Assembly: GCA_030063045.1 (NCBI GenBank)
Contig: JAQSEB010000138.1
Location: 1 to 64,000 of the forward strand
Length of the DNA stretch: 64,000 bases
Reading direction: 5' to 3'
Source of the DNA: Pratylenchus scribneri
Taxonomy: Eukaryota; Nematoda; Chromadorea; Rhabditida; Pratylenchidae
The position numbers and the translations under genes are program-made. This document shows positions 25,801 to 35,900 of the stretch, in pieces (position 1 is the first letter of the stretch; every line of letters starts with the position of its first letter). The notes under the pieces were generated by a model. The model saw only the letters and a list, made by a program, of their open reading frames with translations. It did not search any database and was not told the DNA's origin.

Positions 25801-28800
25801 ATTGATTTTTTATGAATTTTTAAATATATTATATACATATATGGGGTATTTCAAGGGTTTGAAACATTTTATGGCCTAGGTTTTGAACTTTTTTGAATTT
25901 TTTTAATTCCATCGTATTCTCCATCTAAATCTACAGGCGAATGTCACTTTATTTTTATTCAATTCATCCATATTGATTTTTTATGAATTTTTAAATATAT
26001 TATATACATATATGGGGTATTTCAAGGGTTTGAAACATTTTATGGCCTAGGTTTTGAACTTTTTTGAATTTTTTTAATTCCATCGTATTCTCTATCTAAA
26101 TCTATAGGCGAACGTCATTTTATTTTTATTCATTTCATACATATTGATTTTTTATAAATTTTTAAATATATTAAATCCATATATAGGCTATTTAAGGGGT
26201 TTGAAACATTTTATGGCCTAGGTTTTGAACTTTTTTGAATTTTTTTAATTCCATCGTATTCTTCATCTAAATCTACAGGCGATCGTCATTTTATTTTTAT
26301 TCAATTCCTCCATATTGATTTTTTATGAATTTTTAAATATATTAAATCCATATATAGGCTATTTAAGGGGTTTGAAACATTTTATGGCCTAGGTTTTGAA
26401 CTTTTGGGAATTTTTAATTCCATCGTATTCTTCATCTAAATCTACAGGCGAACGTCATTTTATTTTTATTCAATTCATCCATATTGATTTTTTATGAATT
26501 TTTAAATATATTAAATCCATATATAGGCTATTTAAGGGGTTTGAAACATTTTATGGCCTAGGTTTTGAACTTTTGGGAATTTTTTTAATTCCATCGTATT
26601 CTCCATCTAAATCTACAGGCGAACGTCACTTTATTTTTATTCATTTCATACATATTGATTTTTTATGAATTTTTAAATATATTATATACATATATGGGGT
26701 ATTTCAAGGGTTTGAAACATTTTATGGCCTAGGTTTTGAACTTTTTGGAATTTTTTTAATTCCATCGTATTCTCCATCGAAATCTACAGGCGAACGTCAT
26801 TTTATTTTTATTCATTTCATACATATTGATTTTTTATAAATTTTTAAATATATTAAATCCATATATAGGCTATTTAAGGGGTTTGAAACATTTTATGGCC
26901 TAGGTTTTGAACTTTTGGGAATTTTTTTAATTCCATCGTATTCTTCATCTAAATCTACAGGCGAACGTCATTTTATTTTTATTCAATTCCTCCATATTGA
27001 TTTTTTATGAATTTTTAAATATATTAAATCCATATATAGGCTATTTAAGGGGTTTGAAACATTTTATGGCCTAGGTTTTGAACTTTTTGGAATTTTTTTA
27101 ATTCCATCGTATTCTCCATCTAAATCTACAGGCGAACGTCATTTTATTTTTATTCAATTCATCCATATTGATTTTTTATGAATTTTTATTTTATTATATC
27201 CATATATGGGGTATTTAAGGGGTTTGAAACATTTTATGGCCTAGGTTTTGAACTTTTGGGAATTTTTTTAATTCCATCGTATTCTTCATCTAAATCTACA
27301 GGCGAACGTCATTTTATTTTTATTCATTTCATCCATTTTGATTTTTTTTGAATTTTGATTTTATTATATCCATATATGGGGTATTTCAAGGGTTTGAAAC
27401 ATTTTATGGCCTAGGTTTTGAACTTTTTGGAATTTTTTTAATTCCATCGTATTCTCCATCTAAATCTACAGGCGAATGTCACTTTATTTTTATTCAATTA
27501 ATCCATATATTTATTTTTTATGAATTTTTAAATATATTATATACATATATGGGGTATTTCAAGGGTTTGAAACATTTTATGGCCTAGGTTTTGAACTTTT
27601 TGGAATTTTTTTAATTCCATCGTATTCTTCATCTATATCTACAGGCGAAAGTCATTTTATTTTTATTCAATTCCTCCATATTGATTTTTTATGAATTTTT
27701 AAATATATTATATCAATATATGGGGTATTTAAGGGGTTTGAAACATTTTATGGCCTAAGTTTTGAACTTTTTGGAATTTTTTTAATTCCATCGTATTCTC
27801 CATCTAAATCTACAGGCGAACGTCATTTTATTTTTATTCAATTCATTCATATTGATTTTTTATGAATTTTTATTTTATTATATCCATATATGGGGTATTT
27901 AAGGGGTTTGAAACATTTTATGGCCTAGGTTTTGAACTTTTTGGAATTTTTTTAATTCCATCGTATTCTCCATCTAAATCTACAGGCGAACGTCATTTTA
28001 TTTTTATTCAATTCATCCATATTGATTTTTTATGAATTTTTATTTTATTATATCCATATATGGGGTATTTAAGGGGTTTGAAACATTTTATGGCCTAGGT
28101 TTTGAACTTTTTGGAATTTTTTTATTTCCATCGTATTCTTCATCTAAATCTACAGGCGAACGTCAATTTATTTTTATTCATTTCATCCATATTGATTTTT
28201 TATGAATTTTTATTTTATTATATCCATATATGGGGTATTTAAGGGGTTTGAAACATTTTATGGCCTAGGTTTTGAACTTTTTGGAATTTTTTTAATTCCA
28301 TCGTATTCTCCATCTAAATCTACAGGCGAACGTCATTTTATTTTTATTCAATTCATCCATATTGATTTTTTATGAATTTTTATTTTATTATATCCATATA
28401 TGGGGTATTTAAGGGGTTTGAAACATTTTATGGCCTAGGTTTTGAACTTTTTGGAATTTTTTTTTAATTCCCTCGTATTCTTCATCTAAATCTACAGGCG
28501 AACGTCATTTTATTTTCTTTAAATTCCTCCATATTGATTTTTTATGAATTTTTATTTTATTATATCCATATATGGGGTATTTAAGGGGTTTGAAACATTT
28601 TATGGCCTAGGTTTTGAACTTTTTGGAATTTTTTTAATTCCATCGTATTCTCCATCTATATCTACAGGCGAACGTCATTTTATTTTTATTCAATTCATCC
28701 ATATTGATTTTTTATGAATTTTTAATATATAATAGCCTTATATAGGGTATTTAAGGGATTTGAAACATTTTATGGCCTAGGTTTTGAACTTTTTGGAATT

Positions 28801-30541
28801 TTTTTAATTCCATCGTATTCTCCATCGAAATCTACAGGCGAACGTCACTTTATTTTTATTCAATTCTTCCATATTGATTTTTTATGAATTTTTGAATATA
28901 TTATATCCATATATAGGGTATTTAAGGGATTTGAAACATTTTATGGCCTAGGTTTTGAACTTTTTGGAATTTTTTTAATTCCATCGTATTCTCCATCTAA
29001 ATCTACAGGCGAACGTCAATTTATTTTCTTTAAATTCTTCCATATTGATTTTTTATGAATTTTTATTTTATTATATCCATATATAGGGTATTTAAGGGGT
29101 ATGAAACATTTTATGGCCTAGGTTTTGAACTTTTTTTTTAATTCCATCGTATTCTCCATCTAAATCTACAGGCGAATGTCAATTTATTTTCTTTAAATTC
29201 TTCCATATTGATTTTTTATGAATTTTTATTTTATTATATCCATATATAGGGTATTTAAGGGGTATGAAACATTTTATGGCCTAGGTTTTGAACTTTTTGG
29301 ACTTTTTTTAATTCCATCGTATTCTCTATCTAAATCTATAGGCGAACGTCACTTTATTTTTATTCAATTCTTCCATATTGATTTTTTATGAATTTTTATT
29401 TTATTATATCCATATATAGGGTATTTAAGGGGTATGAAACATTTTATGGCCTAGGTTTTGAACTTTTTGGAATTTTTTTAATTCCATCGTATTCTCTATC
29501 TAAATCTATAGGCGAACGTCAATTTATTTTCTTTAAATTCTTCCATATTGATTTTTTATGAATTTTTATTTTATTATATCCATATATAGGGTATTTAAGG
29601 GGTATGAAACATTTTATGGCCTAGGTTTTGAACTTTTTGGAATTTTTTTAATTCCATCGTATTCTCCATCTAAATCTACAGGCGAACGTCAATTTATTTT
29701 CTTTAAATTCTTCCATATTGATTTTTTATGAATTTTTATTTTATTATATCCATATATAGGGTATTTAAGGGGTATGAAACATTTTATGGCCTAGGTTTTG
29801 AACTTTTTGGAATTTTTTTTTAATTCCATCGTATTCTCCATCTAAATCTACAGGCGAACGTCAATTTATTTTCTTTAAATTCTTCCATATTGATTTTTTA
29901 TGAATTTTTATTTTATTATATCCATATATAGGGTATTTAAGGGGTATGAAACATTTTATGGCCTAGGTTTTGAACTTTTTGGAATTTTTTTAATTCCATC
30001 GTATTCTCCATCTAAATCTACAGGCGAACGTCAATTTATTTTCTTTAAATTCTTCCATATTGATTTTTTATGAATTTTTATTTTATTATATCCATATATA
30101 GGGTATTTAAGGGGTATGAAACATTTTATGGCCTAGGTTTTGAACTTTTTGGACTTTTTTTAATTCCATCGTATTCTCTATCTAAATCTATAGGCGAACG
30201 TCACTTTATTTTTATTCAATTCTTCCATATTGATTTTTTATGAATTTTTATTTTATTATATCCATATATAGGGTATTTAAGGGGTATGAAACATTTTATG
30301 GCCTAGGTTTTGAACTTTTTGGACTTTTTTTAATTCCATCGTATTCTCTATCTAAATCTATAGGCGAACGTCACTTTATTTTTATTCAATTCTTCCATAT
30401 TGATTTTTTATGAATTTTTATTTTATTATATCCATATATAGGGTATTTAAGGGGTATGAAACATTTTATGGCCTAGGTTTTGAACTTTTTGGATTTTTTT
30501 TATTCCATCGTATTCTCTATCTAAATCTATAGGCGAACGTC
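19889..30541 (+). repeat. 171-bp satellite array, left arm (about 62 units)
   Basis: Successive TATGGCC landmarks at 20064, 20235 and 20406 give a 171-bp period, with small indels elsewhere. A typical unit contains AGGTTTTGAACTTTTTGG, a T7 run, ATTCCATCGTATTCTC, CTACAGGCGAACGTC and TTGAAACATTTTATGGCC. Variants occur in ordered blocks: the diagnostic CAGACGAACG variant recurs at 22350 and 24741 (2,391 bp, 14 units apart), and a CCTAGTTTTTGAAC variant near 21780 and 24000 (2,220 bp apart). The short open frames inside are by-products. The array stops at 30541, where the Polinton is inserted. Confidence 0.97.
30536..30541 (+). repeat. Left target-site duplication AACGTC
   Basis: AACGTC immediately precedes the element's AG terminus and recurs at 52566-52571. 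Six bp is the expected duplication length for Polinton integrases. The target is the GGCGAACGTC segment of the satellite unit. Confidence 0.95.
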
Positions 30542-30735
30542 AGTAGTCATTTGTGTAGGGAGTGTCAAAAGGGAGCTAAGAGATCAATGATCAAATAAGA
30601 TCTAAAGACTAAAAAGAGCTAAAAGCTCTAGGATTTCGGCTTTACCCCCCAAAAATCTCTAAGAAATCCCTCCCCAATCTAATGGTTGGCTGAAGCCAAC
30701 ATATAGTCCCTTCTAATTTCCATAAATGGTCATTT
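30542..30735 (+). repeat. Left terminal inverted repeat
   Basis: It begins AGTAGTCATTTGTGTAGGG and pairs with 52372-52565 with only a few substitutions and indels. Weaker similarity continues to about 30782 (AAAATCAATTTTCC against GGGGAAATCAATTTTTGG on the right). It contains the short hairpins AGCTAAAAGCT and TTGGCTGAAGCCAA. Confidence 0.95.
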
Positions 30736-31337
30736 TAATAATTTTGAATAAAATTTTAATTTTCCAAAAAATCAATTTTCCTTTAATCATCCCTCCATTC
30801 ATCCCCAGTCTCCCCATCCTCATCGACTCTCCCTTCCCCTTCTATCCACTTCCTCCTCTTCAATCAATTATTTCGTAATCATCCCTCCCCAAACTTATAC
30901 TTATTCCATCCTCCCTCACCAAAAGGAAAAAGAAACGGGGACCATCTTAATTTTATTTCATAATTCCACTTGTCCAAAATAATAATTCGTTAATCCACCC
31001 TCCCCCCAAATTACGCAATTTCGTTACCCCTCCCCAAAATTTATTAACTTAATTTTTCACCCAAAAATAAAAATCAAATTTATTTTTTTTCAAAAAAGTC
31101 CTTTGAGAAAAATGTATGGAAAAAAGATACACCCTAATGACCTAAATGAATATTACTTTATTTGGTGATCATTTTTTGTTGACCATTTTTGTTGAATTTG
31201 ATTTTCTTAATCAATATTTGATTTTTATATTATTTTATTCATATATATTTTTATTCAATAAAAATATTTTCCAATTTTTGTTTATGGGAAGCAAATCGGA
31301 GGGATATTTTTATTGATAGCTCTGAATGGTTCGGGAC
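30736..31337 (+). other. Left subterminal region, pyrimidine-rich, no gene
   Basis: From about 30785 to 31030 the + strand is dominated by C/T runs (CCCTCC, TCCCC). No open frame is credible. The right subterminal region is purine-rich on the same strand, so the two ends are mirror images in composition. Confidence 0.6.
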
Positions 31338-31345
31338 TATATAAG
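31338..31345 (+). promoter_or_regulatory. TATA box TATATAAG
   Basis: GGGACTATATAAGTA lies 41 bp before the ATG at 31379. The same GACTATATAAGTA word occurs upstream of the membrane-protein gene (40753), and a close version upstream of the penton gene (35859). Confidence 0.75.
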
Positions 31346-31378
31346 TAAACAGAATTCCATCATTTGTCATTCAAAAAA

Positions 31379-31711
31379 ATGTCAGAATTTAAACTAGAAA
31401 TTCTTCCTTCAGAATTAAAAATCTCCAGTCCCAGATTGGATACCCCTTCCACATTCCCCTTTGAACATAAACCAAAATCGAAAATATTTTACATTGACTT
31501 TTTGTTGATAAAGGAGGGAATATCCCTGTACTGTAACCGATTGAGGGGTACAAATTTCATCCAATTTGTCCGTACCTATGATCTCCCCCAAAAGTGCATC
31601 TTTCGTTTGGTCAATGGGGAACAAGATTATACGATAACCAAACTCGGAAACTCCCACCCGTTACTTTTTAAAATTGAAGAGGGATGCCAAAGGAATAATC
31701 CAAAAGATTGA
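31379..31711 (+). CDS. Unknown Polinton protein, N-terminal frame (110 aa)
   Basis: This is the first gene inside the left TIR. I do not recognise a family. The ATG at 31379 follows a run of A and sits 41 bp after a TATA box, which fixes the start; an earlier in-frame TTG is less likely. The product mixes hydrophobic and basic residues, with no signal peptide or clear motif. It ends at a TGA at 31709, overlapping the next frame (31674-32132) by 38 bp. The downstream frame lacks an early ATG and is open back to about 31638, so the two look like one gene split by a +1 change. That could be a real 1-base indel, programmed frameshifting or a sequencing error. The joined product is not given here. 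Confidence 0.6.
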   Translation: MSEFKLEILPSELKISSPRLDTPSTFPFEHKPKSKIFYIDFLLIKEGISLYCNRLRGTNFIQFVRTYDLPQKCIFRLVNGEQDYTITKLGNSHPLLFKIEEGCQRNNPKD

Positions 31712-32132
31712 GCATGGAAAGCTGCTCCCTATCAAGGAACGAAAAGCGACAACGGATAAGAAGAACCAGAGGCTCCACACAATGATCAAAACAGTACTGG
31801 CTTTTTTGGACTTAATCGTAGACGACAAACAGGCCGTTGAACATTTCAAGGATAATTTCAAAAATCAAGGTGGTCCCGAATTTGAACAGTTTTTGGATCT
31901 TCTTTCAATGGGTACGTCATTTGTCAGTCAAGAGCAAAAGGAACTATACGAAAAAAACCAGGAAGCGGTGCAACAACGGGGAGTACCGAATGAATCCATC
32001 AAAGCTCTTTTGGAAACGATTTCGGCAGTGGCCACGTTCATCGAATTTTTGATTCCATCCCCAGAGAGGCCAATGAGTCCGATAAAAGAAGAAGAGAAAG
32101 AACCAAAGATTGAACTATCGGTGGATATTTAA
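31674..32132 (+). CDS. Unknown Polinton protein, C-terminal frame (up to 152 aa), probably continues 31379-31711
   Basis: This frame is offset by +1 from the preceding one. It has no ATG until 31782, so independent initiation would remove its first third. It is charged and helical in appearance: a hydrophobic helix (TVLAFLDLIVDD), then a Gln/Glu-rich segment, a second hydrophobic stretch (LLETISAVATFIEFLIP) and a Pro/Glu/Lys tail ending ELSVDI. No known domain recognised. The packaging ATPase follows 32 bp downstream. Confidence 0.5.
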   Translation: MKRDAKGIIQKIEHGKLLPIKERKATTDKKNQRLHTMIKTVLAFLDLIVDDKQAVEHFKDNFKNQGGPEFEQFLDLLSMGTSFVSQEQKELYEKNQEAVQQRGVPNESIKALLETISAVATFIEFLIPSPERPMSPIKEEEKEPKIELSVDI

Positions 32133-32164
32133 ATGATCGATTATTGATATTTTCTTTAATCATA

Positions 32165-32818
32165 ATGGAAATTTCCACATTCTCAGATAAAGATTTAAAA
32201 TTTAAATCCCCATTTGGTATGATTATATCCGGTCCAAGTTCTTCGGGAAAGAGTACCCTTCTCTTGAGATTTATTGCCGAAGCCCATTCCCTAATTACTC
32301 CCCCACCCAAATCAATGCTATATTGTTTTGGAGAAATGAGTACCATTATACCGGATCTGCAAAAAATTGGCATTCCTGTTTATAGCGGGGTACCTCCAGA
32401 AGAATTGATAAAACGCCAAGAGAAGCCACTCCTTCTAATCCTTGATGATTTATTATTGAGTATATCAGAGGATTATTTGTCGAAACTCTTTACCGCCAAG
32501 AGTCATCATCAGAATTTCGCCGTTGTCTTTGTAACTCAAAATTTGTTCGAGAAAAAGATAAAGGTAGCTCGACAAAATGCTCAATACCTAATCCTAATGA
32601 GATCCCCAAATTCTGCATTGTCCATAAGGAACATTGGGGTTCAACTGTTTCCACGTCAATTGGATTACTTCTTAGATGCCTACAAACAGGCGACGAATGA
32701 ACCCTATGGCTATTTGGTCGTCGATATGCATGCCGCTTCGGATCCCCTTCTTCGACTACGGACAAATCTATTTAAAGATGATGAGCTACCATCCATCTTC
32801 ATACCAAAAAATGTCTAA
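32165..32818 (+). CDS. A32-like DNA-packaging ATPase (FtsK/HerA class)
   Basis: This ATPase is expected to drive genome packaging into capsids. In 217 residues it has Walker A GPSSSGKST (23-31), Walker B LLLILDDL (89-96, D94/D95) and a sensor-like FVTQN (122-126) after strand 3. This is the layout of the poxvirus A32/Polinton ATPases, and the length is normal for that family. The start is the ATG at 32165; the frame is open a little further upstream without an ATG. The last eight bases overlap the start of the next gene (ATGTCTAA), which suggests co-transcription. All key residues are present. Confidence 0.9.
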   Translation: MEISTFSDKDLKFKSPFGMIISGPSSSGKSTLLLRFIAEAHSLITPPPKSMLYCFGEMSTIIPDLQKIGIPVYSGVPPEELIKRQEKPLLLILDDLLLSISEDYLSKLFTAKSHHQNFAVVFVTQNLFEKKIKVARQNAQYLILMRSPNSALSIRNIGVQLFPRQLDYFLDAYKQATNEPYGYLVVDMHAASDPLLRLRTNLFKDDELPSIFIPKNV

Positions 32819-33170
32819 TATCCCCGAATATATTATTGAGAATAAAAACTTTTTACAACTATTAGCAAAAACAAGATCGGAAAAGAAGCTACGTAAACAA
32901 CTAAAAAATGCCTCCTCCCCACAATTGCTTGCATTGATCGAATTTTGTTTGAACATTTTGACCAACCGATTTTCCCTGACGACTCGCCAAAAGAAACGAA
33001 TGTCTCCATATGCTGATTATATCCGTAAAATGAGTAGATTGAAAACGGAAAGGGGAGCGAGAAGATTTATAGTCCAAAAGGGTACCGGTGCTGGACCTGC
33101 CTTCTTTACGGCATTGCTTACTCCCCTACTAATCGAAATTGCCAAGGCGGCTATAAAAAGAGATGAATGA
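32811..33170 (+). CDS. Small basic Polinton virion-type protein (119 aa)
   Basis: The product has a helical, Leu-rich N-terminus, a basic middle (TTRQKKRMSPYADYIRKMSR), then FIVQKGTG followed by a hydrophobic segment GPAFFTALLTPLLIEIAKAA. Small proteins with a basic middle, a (L/I)VQKGG-like turn and a C-terminal ALLxPLL helix are recurrent in Polintons, and I place it in that group by pattern only. A role as a minor virion or membrane-active protein is inference. The ATG at 32811 overlaps the ATPase stop by 8 bp and the gene's own stop overlaps a possible upstream start (33163) of the next frame. Confidence 0.7.
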   Translation: MSNIPEYIIENKNFLQLLAKTRSEKKLRKQLKNASSPQLLALIEFCLNILTNRFSLTTRQKKRMSPYADYIRKMSRLKTERGARRFIVQKGTGAGPAFFTALLTPLLIEIAKAAIKRDE

Positions 33171-33204
33171 GAGATGCTTTCACATATACTATTGTATTTT
33201 TCCA

Positions 33205-34704
33205 ATGGCAAATAAATTGATTATTATTCCGGAACAAATTTATCGTGGTCTTACGTCGGTCCGTGATACGGGCGATGATAGTCTAGACTTTACCCGTAGA
33301 CAAATTGAAAAGATTAAGAATGAGAAAATCGATCCCTCTAGAAAAAATGTAAAATATAACCAGGAATTAAGAAGATACTTGACAATTAAAAATGAAAAGG
33401 AGAATATGCCAATCAGAGTAGAAGTGACAAAAGGAGCCAAAATGGTGATGAAAAAGGGAGATGAGGAAGAAGAGGAAATAATTCTACCGGATGAGCCAGA
33501 TACGTTACCGGCAAAGAAAAGTAGACCCGAAATGTCCAAAAAACCAAATAGACCCAATCTAACCCGAGCCAAAGGGATTATTCCAGAAAAGAGGAGAGGA
33601 CCAGGTAGAGCCAAGAGTCCGCCAATACCTAATGAGCCGATTGAACCATCCACTCTCCCCCCAAATCCGGATGAAGTTTTTGTACCTGGAATGGATGAGG
33701 ATCAGCCGTCTGCATCTATAGTAATCCAGCCCCCTACAATATCCCAACCGCCTTCAATTGAAATACCATCTTTTCCTCCTAAAATATGGGGCGGACCAGT
33801 TCGATCAAAAGGTGCTTCCGACCTGCGTTCGCCAGCAGCAGGCCGGAATAAGCGAATACAGAAGAAGCCATATCCAAAGAAAAAGCCAAAGGCAATTGCA
33901 GAAGATGATGAGCCCCAATCACGACCCATAATCGAAGAATTGGTAGAGGACGCACCCCTCCCACAAATAATGCCTCCCCAACCAAAATTCTCAATTGCTC
34001 CCCAGCCCGAACGACCAATGGAACTGGATTTCCCGCTAGTCAATCGGCCCAATTATCGTAAGAAAGGATATGATCCGAATCTGATGGAATTCTTGACACC
34101 TGGGATGAGATATGAAAGGTTGAAAAGAAAGGCAACGGATTTTGATGAACACATGGAGAGTAAGAAAGCCAGATTCCACGACCCAATATTGGCTTTGCCT
34201 GCACCTCCGAGGAGAGGACAAAAGAGAAAGCTTTTGGATATACCCGAATCGAGCAAGAAACCAAAACTTTCCCTGCCATCCAGTACCAAAAAAGCAATAA
34301 AAGGCAAAAGGCGACGGAAAGCAATCAAAGGAAAAACCCCAATAAAAGCCATCCTAGGCAAATTCCCGATAAAGGCAATCGAAGACAAACCTCAATTAAA
34401 GGCGATCGAAGACAGACCTCAATCATCCAATTTGCTTTCGCCAGCAGCTTCTGGTCCACGGATCCACAATAATCGGATTAAGGCAATCGAAGGTAAACCA
34501 TCATTATTAGCGATAATGCCACCACCAAGAAAAGGAACGAAAAGAAAACAAGTAGATGAAGGGTATACGGTAACAAAGAAGATAAAATGGGCGGAGAGAA
34601 AGCCAACCAGAATCGATACATTGAAATGGGCACAGAGAAAACCTACAAAATTCGATACAAAGAAATGGGCCAGTCGAAAACCCACACTTAGAGAATTGTT
34701 GTAA
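33205..34704 (+). CDS. Lys/Pro-rich basic repeat protein (499 aa), conserved Polinton N-terminus
   Basis: The N-terminus (MANKLIIIPEQIYRGLTS, then a KNVKYNQELRRYL segment near residue 55) resembles a Polinton capsid-associated family. The rest is low-complexity and strongly basic: a Pro-rich middle, then at least five KAI(K/L/E)GK-type repeats (about residues 370-450) and three K-W-A-x-R-K-P-T repeats at the C-terminus. The charge and repeats suggest nucleic-acid binding, perhaps a genome-condensing core protein as in adenoviruses; this is inference. An earlier in-frame ATG at 33163 overlaps the previous stop and adds 14 residues. I prefer 33205 because the conserved-looking N-terminus begins there. 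Confidence 0.7.
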   Translation: MANKLIIIPEQIYRGLTSVRDTGDDSLDFTRRQIEKIKNEKIDPSRKNVKYNQELRRYLTIKNEKENMPIRVEVTKGAKMVMKKGDEEEEEIILPDEPDTLPAKKSRPEMSKKPNRPNLTRAKGIIPEKRRGPGRAKSPPIPNEPIEPSTLPPNPDEVFVPGMDEDQPSASIVIQPPTISQPPSIEIPSFPPKIWGGPVRSKGASDLRSPAAGRNKRIQKKPYPKKKPKAIAEDDEPQSRPIIEELVEDAPLPQIMPPQPKFSIAPQPERPMELDFPLVNRPNYRKKGYDPNLMEFLTPGMRYERLKRKATDFDEHMESKKARFHDPILALPAPPRRGQKRKLLDIPESSKKPKLSLPSSTKKAIKGKRRRKAIKGKTPIKAILGKFPIKAIEDKPQLKAIEDRPQSSNLLSPAASGPRIHNNRIKAIEGKPSLLAIMPPPRKGTKRKQVDEGYTVTKKIKWAERKPTRIDTLKWAQRKPTKFDTKKWASRKPTLRELL

Positions 34705-34750
34705 AATGTTTATTTAAACTCGATAAATCTTATCATAATCTATTCTAAAT

Positions 34751-35830
34751 ATGGAAGAAAAATTATCCGAAATCTATAATGATCCAACAAATCCAGCCGG
34801 CTTTGCCGGTGTCCAACCCCTACTAGAGGTGGCCAAGAAAAAGGATGGAAATATTAACAAAAAAGACATAGACCACTTTCTACAGGGCCACCGTACCTAT
34901 ACCCTACATCGTCCCCGTAGAGTACATTTCAAAAGGGCAAAGACCGTAGCCTCTGGGTACATGACTGATGTACAAGTAGATTTGGCTGACATGAAGTCTC
35001 TATCCCGTACGAATAAAGGTTACAAATATATTTTAGTGGGGATTGATGTCCTATCGAAACGAGTCTTTGCTACCCCTGTAAAAACGAAAAAAGCCGATGA
35101 TATGTTGGAAGCCTTTAAAAATTTACTCGAACAAATGCCCCAAAATCCATGGCGAATATATTCTGATCTGGGAACGGAATTTTGTAATGGAACATTGACA
35201 AAATTTTTCGAAAGTGAACAAATACAAAAGTTGAAGGCCAGCTCCCCATACCAAAAAGCATCGCTTGCTGAACGAGCCATAAGGAACATGAAACAACGAC
35301 TCTACAGATACATGGGCTATAAATCAAAGGCAATATGGTTAGATGTTTTACCCCAAATTGTAGATGCTATAAATCATTCAAAGAGCCGAACCCATGGAAT
35401 GAGACCAGTGGACGTTACCCATGAAAATGCCCAACAAGTATGGGAAAAGCTGTATGGAGGAGAATACGATATCGTTAAAAAGATGAAACCAAAATTTAAG
35501 GAAGGTGATTTTGTACGAATGAGTCGGGGGAAAGGAAAATTCGAAAAGAGCTATACGCAGAATTGGGATGATGAAATACTCGAGATTGACGAGGTGAAGA
35601 GACAAGGAAAACCGATACAATACAAAGTCAAAGATGAAAAGGGAGAGAAATTCAAAGGCAATTTTTATGGGGAAGAACTGGCCAAAGTGAGGAAGGAAGC
35701 CGACACAGAATATAAGATCGAGAAGGTGTTAAGAAAGAAGACTTTACCAGATGGAACAAAACAAATATTAGTTCGATTTAGAGGATATCCTAATGAAACA
35801 CACTGGATTAATGAAGTTGATATGGCTTGA
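34751..35830 (+). CDS. int: Retroviral-type integrase with C-terminal chromodomain
   Basis: The enzyme inserts the element and makes the 6-bp target duplication. It has 359 residues. The N-terminus carries the usual Polinton YTLHRPRR segment (50-57). The DDE catalytic core has D77 (in VDLADM), D139 (YSDLGTEF) and E174 (SLAERAIRNMK), a D,D(35)E spacing. An SH3-like segment (DFVRMSRGKGKFEKSY, about 253-268) follows. The chromodomain covers about 320-358 (YKIEKVL...VRFRGYP...HWINEVDM). All catalytic residues are present. The chromodomain may steer insertion toward heterochromatin, which fits the satellite target here. The TGA stop overlaps an AATAAA signal. Confidence 0.95.
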   Translation: MEEKLSEIYNDPTNPAGFAGVQPLLEVAKKKDGNINKKDIDHFLQGHRTYTLHRPRRVHFKRAKTVASGYMTDVQVDLADMKSLSRTNKGYKYILVGIDVLSKRVFATPVKTKKADDMLEAFKNLLEQMPQNPWRIYSDLGTEFCNGTLTKFFESEQIQKLKASSPYQKASLAERAIRNMKQRLYRYMGYKSKAIWLDVLPQIVDAINHSKSRTHGMRPVDVTHENAQQVWEKLYGGEYDIVKKMKPKFKEGDFVRMSRGKGKFEKSYTQNWDDEILEIDEVKRQGKPIQYKVKDEKGEKFKGNFYGEELAKVRKEADTEYKIEKVLRKKTLPDGTKQILVRFRGYPNETHWINEVDMA

Positions 35831-35835
35831 ATAAA
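35830..35835 (+). terminator. Polyadenylation signal AATAAA at integrase stop
   Basis: AATAAA overlaps the last base of the integrase stop codon, giving a very short 3' UTR. The next TATA box begins 24 bp later. Confidence 0.5.
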
Positions 35836-35858
35836 AATTTTTTACATTGTACTGGCAC

Positions 35859-35866
35859 TATATAAG
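35859..35866 (+). promoter_or_regulatory. TATA box TATATAAG
   Basis: CACTATATAAGTC is 42 bp before the penton-like ATG at 35901, the same spacing as at 31338. Confidence 0.75.
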
Positions 35867-35900
35867 TCTTTGAAAATCTCGGATAAATCTATCATAAAAA

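Noticed and set aside
27348..27587. 79-codon frame, repeated exactly at 59954-60193, with similar frames at 61824 and 63529
   Set aside because: These lie wholly in the 171-bp satellite and reflect chance open phases of the unit.
34751..35830. LTR retrotransposon or retrovirus as source of the integrase
   Set aside because: No LTRs, gag or reverse transcriptase; the gene lies within a TIR-bounded element with capsid and polymerase B genes.
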